From: Microbacterium esteraromaticum
GTDB taxonomy: Bacteria; Actinomycetota; Actinomycetes; Actinomycetales; Microbacteriaceae
Length of the DNA: 52,775 nt
Direction of reading: 5' to 3'
NCBI RefSeq assembly: GCF_900163815.1
Contig: NZ_FUKO01000026.1
Span: 1-52,775 of the forward strand
This document shows positions 46,059-52,775 of the stretch, in pieces. Numbering within the stretch: the stretch's first letter is position 1; each line of letters opens with the position of its first letter. The notes under the pieces are model-generated. The model was not told the DNA's origin. It ran no database searches and saw only the letters and a list, made by a program, of their open reading frames with translations. The position numbers and the translations under genes were made by a program.

Positions 46059-47690
46059 TCAGATCAGGCCACGGCGGTAGGCCTCGGCCAACAAGGTGCC
46101 CCGGCCGCGCACGCCGAGCTTGCGGTAAAGGCTCGACACCTGTGTCTTGATGGTGTTGATCGAGACGAAGAGCTGCTCAGCGATCTCGCGCCGGCTGATT
46201 CCCGCCGCTAGGCGCACGAGCACCTCGAGTTCACGCGGTGTGAGCGACAGAGCCGTGGGGGCGGTCGTGGGAAGCGGTACGTCGTGAAGCAGCGACTGAA
46301 TCTGGGCTCGAGCTGATCCGCTCACCGGCAGAGCGATGGCCCCAAGACCAGCGGCGAGGGGACGGGCCTGATCGAGAGAGGCCTGCGCGGCATCCTCTTC
46401 TCCCAGCGCACGATGCCCAAGGTGCAGGATGCTGAGCCGCCACAGCTCCAGCTGGCGCAGGCCCGCCGTGTGCGCAGCGACGTCCAGCGCGATGGCCAGC
46501 GCCTGCCCCGGCATCCCGCTGTCAAGTGCCGCTCCTGCTTGCACGAGCTTCGTCAGCGGCAGGTCGGGGTCGGCGGCGGCGAGCGCCGCACGCGCCTCCG
46601 AGAGGTGCCCGGCCTCTGCCGCTTGGGCTGCGCGCACGAGAGCTGCCGCGCTTCCGGTCAGCCCTTGGCTGCTCTTCGACCCGGGCAGCGCAGCCCCCTC
46701 CATTGCCGCCAGCATGTGCGCGGCGCCAGCATCGCCGGAGAGCACCGTGGGCGCAAGGGAAAGTATGAACAGCGGCCACATCTCGCCGATCTCCGTGCGC
46801 CCTGTCGCAAGCAGCTGACCGAGCGCTGTCGAGTCGGCGTTGCGGTCGATGATCACCTCGGCGAGCTGGGCCGTGGCGTCGACGAGCGCCTCCGCCCAGC
46901 TGTTCGTTCTCTGCACCTGCCGAGCGCTGGCAAGCGCGCGGCGAGCGAGCTCGGGGTCACCGACGATGGCGTGCACAAGAGCCGCCTTCGCGTGCGCGTC
47001 GCGCACGAAGAATGTCAGGGCTGCGGGCGGGGCGGTCCACTTCACGCGCTCGAGGTCGGCGAGGGCCCGGGCGAAGTCGCCGGCGAGCATGCGGGTGATG
47101 CCCGCCTGCAGGGACATGAACGAGGCGGTGCCGAGCGACCCGTCCACGAGTGCGTTCGCTGCGGGAGCATCCGCACCGAGCCGCTCTGCCAACTGCATCG
47201 CTGTACTCAACTCGCCGCGCAGCCGCGACTCGAGCACGGCCATGGCGACGACCGCGCCGCGTTCCGATGCGCGGAGCGTCTTGACGCCGTTCTGACGCAC
47301 GTCGCTCAGCAGCGGCACCGTCTCGCCGCGCAGGAGTGATCGGATGTACCCGACGATGGGTCGGGTCCGCACCTCGCGCTCGGTAGCGGCGTTCAGCACA
47401 GAGCGAAGCTCTACCGGATCCAGTCCAAACCACGCTTCGATGTAGTGCTCTTCGAAGACCGCGGCGATGCGCTCCTGCGGGCCCTCATCGCGGAGTGTGC
47501 GCAGCAGAGTGGGCACGTCAGGACGTTTGACGGGCGTTGTCGGGGCCGTGAATTCAGCCTCCCATTGCGAGGTATCAGCATCTTTGAGCCCCGGATGCTG
47601 AATATTCGTCGTCGCTGTGCTGTCGGCTTCGCGCGCGCCCGGCGAGTGCTGAACCGTCGCCATGGTCTCGGATTCATTCCACGAATTCAT
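46059..47690 (-). CDS. LuxR-family regulator with helical-repeat N-terminal region
   Basis: A 543-residue protein. There is no visible NTPase domain; residues ~60-460 are Ala/Leu-rich helices of TPR type. The C-terminal HTH has LSLTPRELEVLVRLAAGISR, AEQLFVSINTIKTQVSSLYR and KLGVRGRGTLLAEAYRRGLI, like the regulator at 41786. The ATG at 47690 has GGGGGG at good distance; an ATG at 47708 would add six residues. A TATGAT lies upstream (near 47728). It precedes the LCP gene by 69 bp on the same strand and may control LCP and phosphatase expression. Confidence 0.82.
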   Translation of the reverse strand: MNSWNESETMATVQHSPGAREADSTATTNIQHPGLKDADTSQWEAEFTAPTTPVKRPDVPTLLRTLRDEGPQERIAAVFEEHYIEAWFGLDPVELRSVLNAATEREVRTRPIVGYIRSLLRGETVPLLSDVRQNGVKTLRASERGAVVAMAVLESRLRGELSTAMQLAERLGADAPAANALVDGSLGTASFMSLQAGITRMLAGDFARALADLERVKWTAPPAALTFFVRDAHAKAALVHAIVGDPELARRALASARQVQRTNSWAEALVDATAQLAEVIIDRNADSTALGQLLATGRTEIGEMWPLFILSLAPTVLSGDAGAAHMLAAMEGAALPGSKSSQGLTGSAAALVRAAQAAEAGHLSEARAALAAADPDLPLTKLVQAGAALDSGMPGQALAIALDVAAHTAGLRQLELWRLSILHLGHRALGEEDAAQASLDQARPLAAGLGAIALPVSGSARAQIQSLLHDVPLPTTAPTALSLTPRELEVLVRLAAGISRREIAEQLFVSINTIKTQVSSLYRKLGVRGRGTLLAEAYRRGLI

Positions 47691-47840
47691 CGTCGGCCCC
47701 CCTGCCATCGACTACCCACGGCGATCATAGCCCGCAGGGGCCGGCTCTGCCCGGCTGGTGTCGGCAGCGCGGTCGGCCGGGCCAGCCGGGCGGCCCTCTA
47801 GGATTGGACCGAGCCTGCAGCACCGAACAGCGGGACACAG

Positions 47841-48239
47841 ATGCGCAGACGAGTCGCACGGCGCAGCACCACCGTGATCATCGCCATGACGGTGGGCATC
47901 GCGCTCGTCGGATGCGGTCCCGCCCCCTGGACTGAGCCCGATCCTGAGGCGTCAGCCACCACCGCGCCGACCGTGGCGCCTCCCGTGCCCAACGACCTCT
48001 CCAGCGGCAGCACCGAGCGCGAGCTCACAGCCGGCCCGATCGCCGCCCAGATCGACTATTGGTCGACACTGTCGATGGACCGGTGGACCGCCGATGCAGT
48101 GAAGCCGATCAGCATCTCGCTGATCACCAAAGTCACCCCCGACAACGGTCAGAAGGGCGGCGCAGCAGCGCGTCGATGCGCGCACGCAGCTCCCGTGGGC
48201 GGAACGGTTTGTTCAGGTACTCATCAGCGCCAGCGCTGA
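47841..48239 (+). pseudogene. Truncated lipoprotein gene (intact only to about 48153)
   Basis: The start encodes a signal peptide with lipobox LVGC (Cys 25), followed by a Thr/Pro-rich linker and the folded-domain start RELTAGPIAAQIDYWSTLS and DAVKPISISLITKV. After TPDNGQK, near 48153, the frame runs antisense through the response-regulator gene and becomes Arg/Ala-rich, unlike a real protein. The actinobacterial family I associate with this N-terminus is about twice as long, so the 3' half has been lost. A TAGGAT at 47800-47805 could be its -10. Confidence 0.7.
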
Positions 48240-48531
48240 GGCCCAGAACAACATCGGCTTCCTCGTCGAGTGCGGTGAGCATGATGATGTAGGTGTCGCT
48301 CTGCGCACGGATGCGACGGGCTGCTTCGAACCCGTCGATGCCCGGCATGTTCACATCGAGAGTCGTGATCAGCGGCTGATAGTTGAGAACAGCCCGAACG
48401 CCGTCGATGCCATTGCCCACGGACACCGTGGAGAAGCCGGCTGCCTCAAGCACCTCTGCCAAGAGGTGGCGGACATCTGGATCGTCTTCGACGATGACCG
48501 CTGTCTTCGGCGCTGCGTCGTCATCGAGCAT
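48133..48531 (-). CDS. Response-regulator receiver domain protein, possibly truncated
   Basis: A 132-residue CheY-like receiver: AVIVEDDPDVRHLL with the acidic pair, LDVNMPGIDGFEA with the phospho-acceptor Asp, IIMLTALDE with the conserved Thr, and GADEYLNKPFRPREL with the conserved Lys. The last residues after ALLRRP (SDRCRG) are encoded by DNA of the truncated lipoprotein gene, so an effector domain may have been deleted. A TAAGGA precedes the ATG. No histidine kinase lies nearby. A natural single-domain regulator is possible. Confidence 0.75.
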   Translation of the reverse strand: MLDDDAAPKTAVIVEDDPDVRHLLAEVLEAAGFSTVSVGNGIDGVRAVLNYQPLITTLDVNMPGIDGFEAARRIRAQSDTYIIMLTALDEEADVVLGLSAGADEYLNKPFRPRELRARIDALLRRPSDRCRG

Positions 48532-48602
48532 GTCGTTTCCTTAGGAGAAGGGAGCAGATGCGTGCTTCCGCTCATGCTACAGGCCGTATTCACCCGTCAG
48601 CG

Positions 48603-49598
48603 TCATCGCGCGTCCTGCGCGAGCTCTGCGGCCGCGGCGGGCCACCACACGCCCGCTGCGGGTCCGCCCTCGCAGGGGCCATCGCTCTCACCCGGCGGTT
48701 TGATCCAGAGATTCAGATCTACGACTTCATCGCCGAAGGTGCCACTGGGCTCGCCCACGCGCTGGTCGGGCGGATTGCACCACTGCGCACCGGCATCCAC
48801 GCTGCCGCCGTTGCGGGAGGTGTCGATGACCGCATGCATCCCGTGCAGCTGCGCTGCCACCGCGTGCGCGTAGGTGAACTCGTCGTAGGTGGGGCGGTAG
48901 TTCGAGACGTTCGTCGCGAAGCCCCGCACCTCGTCCGCGACGTCAACAGCTTCGATCAGCGACGCCATCTCAGCGGCGGGCAACCAGGCGCTGTGACCGC
49001 CATCGAGGTAGATCCAGGTGTGCGGAGCGGTCAGCTCGTGGACGGCCGAGCGCAGCTGCGCCGCACGCTCGTCGAGGTTGCCGCACTCCGGGGCGAGGGC
49101 AAGGCTGTCGGGTTCGAGGATCACGAGCTTCTGCACGTCGGGGGCCGCTTCGAGCGCCGCCGAGATCTCGTCGATCCAGGTCCGGTAGTCGTCGCCGGAT
49201 AATCCTCCGGCCGAGTGGTTGCCGCAGTCTCTTTCGGGCAGTCCGTAGATGACGATGGCCATGGCCACCTCCTGATCGCGGGCCTGGGTCGTCAGCGACG
49301 ACACCGTCTTGCCGGCCGTGCCGATCGGATCCTGCTCAGGGGTGAGCCAGTACGCCGTGGGCTGGTCGGCGAGGTACTCGGCTGCGGCGCGTTCGCGAGC
49401 GTCCATCTTCTCGCCGCTCAGCGCATCGCGTGCTTTCGACTGCTCGGGGGCCAGTATGGCGGTTGTCGTGCTGGGGGGCTGCGCCACGGTAGCGAGAATC
49501 CAGCGTTGGGTGGAAGCTATCGCAAAGATCACCGCAGCCACCACGAGGACAACGACGACTGCCGCGATGATGACCACGATGCGTCTGTTCATGGTCAT
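48603..49598 (-). CDS. Glycoside hydrolase family 6 protein (endoglucanase-like)
   Basis: A 331-residue protein. The N-terminal membrane span (IVVIIAAVVVVLVVAAVIFAI) suggests a signal anchor. GH6 motifs are VIYGLPERDCGNHSAGG with the general-acid Asp in RDC, KLVILEPDSLAL, TWIYLDGGHSAWL, NVSNYRPT, and LNLWIKPPGESDGPC. The family hydrolyses beta-1,4-glucans; the real substrate here could be an envelope or environmental glucan. The ATG at 49598 is chosen; ATG at 49592 and an upstream in-frame start at 49640 are alternatives. Divergent from coaA. Confidence 0.9.
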   Translation of the reverse strand: MTMNRRIVVIIAAVVVVLVVAAVIFAIASTQRWILATVAQPPSTTTAILAPEQSKARDALSGEKMDARERAAAEYLADQPTAYWLTPEQDPIGTAGKTVSSLTTQARDQEVAMAIVIYGLPERDCGNHSAGGLSGDDYRTWIDEISAALEAAPDVQKLVILEPDSLALAPECGNLDERAAQLRSAVHELTAPHTWIYLDGGHSAWLPAAEMASLIEAVDVADEVRGFATNVSNYRPTYDEFTYAHAVAAQLHGMHAVIDTSRNGGSVDAGAQWCNPPDQRVGEPSGTFGDEVVDLNLWIKPPGESDGPCEGGPAAGVWWPAAAAELAQDAR

Positions 49599-49778
49599 GC
49601 GTGTTCTCGCGCGAACTCGACGTCTCACGAGCGGCGCCATGCAACCGCTGCCGCGAACGCGCGCATCGGCCGTATCGAACTCACCATGAGCGTCATGCTA
49701 TCGGTGCCGAGAGGGTCGGCGGGAATGGTCGCGACGGATGCTGTTGGTGGGCCGGTTCGCGGCATCCGCCCCCGCCGA

Positions 49779-49784
49779 TACGAT
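49779..49784 (+). promoter_or_regulatory. Candidate -10 (TACGAT) for leaderless coaA
   Basis: TACGAT ends 6 nt before the GTG at 49791 and no Shine-Dalgarno is present, so transcription probably starts at the GTG. Confidence 0.45.
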
Positions 49785-49790
49785 GTACCC

Positions 49791-50732
49791 GTGTCCGTTG
49801 CCGCCAACCTGCCGCTGTCGCCGTACCGCGAGATCGACCGCGAAGACTGGGCGCGCCTCTCTGCGGGGCTCGACCAGCCTCTGAGCGAGACCGAGCTCGT
49901 CGGCATCCGCGGGATCGGCGACCGGCTCAACCTCGATGAAGTTCGCGAGGTCTACATGCCGCTCAGCCGGCTGCTGAGCCTGTATGCGAGTTCGATTCGT
50001 CGGCTCGGGGCGGCGACCAGCGAGTTCCTGCAGGAGGAGGACTCGACGACGCCGTTCATCGTCGGCGTCGCGGGATCGGTCGCCGTGGGCAAGTCGACGA
50101 TCGCCCGGCTGCTGCGCGAGCTGATGAGCCGCTGGCCGGGCACTCCGCGCGTGGAGCTGGTCACCACCGACGGGTTCCTCTACTCGAACGCTGAGCTCGA
50201 GCGTCGCGGGCTGATGGACCGCAAGGGATTTCCGGAATCGTACGACCGCCGTGCGCTGCTGACTTTTCTCACCGAGGTGAAGAGCGGGGCCAGCGAGGTG
50301 CGGGCGCCCTTCTATTCGCACATGCGGTACGACATCGTGCCCGACGCGAACGTGGTCGTGCGTCGGCCCGACGTGGTGATCGTCGAGGGGCTCAACGTGC
50401 TGCAGCCGCCGCCCGTGCCGAACGAGGTCGCCGTCAGTGACCTCTTCGACTTCTCGATCTTCGTCGACGCCGACATCAGGCACATCGAGCGCTGGTACAC
50501 CGACCGGTTCCTGGCGCTGCGCAAAGGTGCGTTCACGAATTCGTCGTCGTACTTCAACGTCTTCGCGCACCTCACCGATGACGAAGCGGTGACCACGGCG
50601 CTCGGGTACTGGAACGAGATCAACATGCCCAACCTCGTCGAGAACGTCATGCCGACGAAGCATCGCGCCAACCTGGTGCTGCGCAAGGGTGCCGACCACG
50701 CGGTGGAGAGTGTGAGCCTGCGCAAGCTCTGA
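49791..50732 (+). CDS. coaA: Type I pantothenate kinase
   Basis: A 313-residue kinase that phosphorylates pantothenate, the first step of CoA synthesis. Motifs are the P-loop GVAGSVAVGKST, ELVTTDGFLYSN, RKGFPESYDRRALL, APFYSHMRYDIVP, VIVEGLNVLQ, and FVDADIRHIERWY. The length matches the family. The GTG start (VSVAANLPLSPYREI) gives the usual actinobacterial N-terminus. glmS follows after 162 bp. Confidence 0.95.
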   Translation: MSVAANLPLSPYREIDREDWARLSAGLDQPLSETELVGIRGIGDRLNLDEVREVYMPLSRLLSLYASSIRRLGAATSEFLQEEDSTTPFIVGVAGSVAVGKSTIARLLRELMSRWPGTPRVELVTTDGFLYSNAELERRGLMDRKGFPESYDRRALLTFLTEVKSGASEVRAPFYSHMRYDIVPDANVVVRRPDVVIVEGLNVLQPPPVPNEVAVSDLFDFSIFVDADIRHIERWYTDRFLALRKGAFTNSSSYFNVFAHLTDDEAVTTALGYWNEINMPNLVENVMPTKHRANLVLRKGADHAVESVSLRKL

Positions 50733-50800
50733 TCTTGTGGCTTGCATCCCTGGTTTGCATCCTTGGTTCAGGCGGCGCGTATTGCCGCATCCGCTCTGCT

Positions 50801-50818
50801 GAGGCGACCATTTGGGGC
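50801..50818. repeat. Half-copy of the REP-like arm
   Basis: GAGGCGACCATTTGGGGC matches 15 of 18 bases of the reverse complement of the left-arm region at 33-50. No partner arm is visible. It lies in the coaA-glmS gap. Confidence 0.4.
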
Positions 50819-50881
50819 ACGTGAGCGGGAGGCCGGCGCGCGGGGCGAGGTTCGTTCGGAGTCCTCGCAAAATCGGGCGTT

Positions 50882-50887
50882 TACGAT
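50882..50887 (+). promoter_or_regulatory. Candidate -10 (TACGAT) for leaderless glmS
   Basis: TACGAT ends 7 nt before the ATG at 50895, with A/T-rich DNA between and no Shine-Dalgarno. No glmS ribozyme-like structure was recognised. Confidence 0.5.
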
Positions 50888-50894
50888 TTAAATC

Positions 50895-52745
<1,851 letters not shown>

Positions 52746-52775
52746 CCCCGCACCCCGGGTACGGATGGCGGGAGT

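Noticed and set aside
50733..50894. glmS ribozyme or other riboswitch before glmS
   Set aside because: No conserved core is seen; a TACGAT next to the ATG suggests a leaderless message instead.

Overview
The window looks like the chromosome of a high-GC actinobacterium, most likely a member of the Microbacteriaceae (Microbacterium-like). The reasons are the codon use, many GTG and TTG starts, the order rplM-rpsI-glmM at one end and coaA-glmS at the other, a fused RmlC/RmlD protein, and fused Wzz/tyrosine-kinase proteins. The assignment is inference from gene content; no rRNA or other phylogenetic marker was compared.

Layout. 0-5.7 kb: a small array of REP-like hairpins, an AbiEi/DUF559-type protein, the housekeeping run rplM-rpsI-glmM, a short foreign islet with an amber-interrupted RelA/SpoT-domain gene inserted exactly at the glmM 3' end, and a VanZ-like gene. 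5.8-13.8 kb: a sortase-assembled pilus operon (large LPLTG tip/adhesin protein, major pilin with a YPKN pilin motif, class C sortase) ending in a DUF4012 membrane protein. 13.8-16.6 kb: a GtrA-like flippase, a soluble GT2 and a GT-C membrane protein. 16.6-22.8 kb (minus strand): two Wzz/BY-kinase fusions followed by rfbA, rfbB and an RmlC-RmlD fusion (dTDP-L-rhamnose). 22.9-30.4 kb (plus strand): an unknown membrane protein, the initiating polyprenyl-P glycosylphosphotransferase, GT2, Wzx-like flippase, Wzy-like polymerase and GT2. This core has visibly lower GC than its flanks and is followed by an IS256-type transposase remnant. 30.8-35 kb (minus strand): UDP-sugar dehydrogenase, a decayed tyrosine phosphatase, a second DUF4012 gene and a second VanZ gene. 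35.2-40.4 kb: a 1726-residue surface protein with nine DUF11-like repeats and an LAITG sorting signal. 40.4-49.6 kb: MFS transporter, two LuxR-type regulators, low-molecular-weight tyrosine phosphatase, LCP protein, a truncated lipoprotein abutting a receiver-domain gene, and a GH6 protein. 49.8-52.7 kb: coaA and glmS.

How it fits together. GlmS and GlmM supply GlcN-6-P and GlcN-1-P for UDP-GlcNAc. Rml enzymes and the UDP-sugar dehydrogenase supply rhamnose and a uronic acid. The PGT, GTs, Wzx, Wzy and Wzz/BY-kinases would build a Wzy-dependent exopolysaccharide or capsule, the tyrosine phosphatase would reset the kinases, and the LCP protein could attach the polymer to peptidoglycan. The pilus operon and the LAITG protein decorate the same surface. 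The most suggestive pattern is that a set of three genes (VanZ-like, DUF4012, and a surface protein with a shared propeller-like head) occurs twice, once on each side of the polysaccharide cluster.
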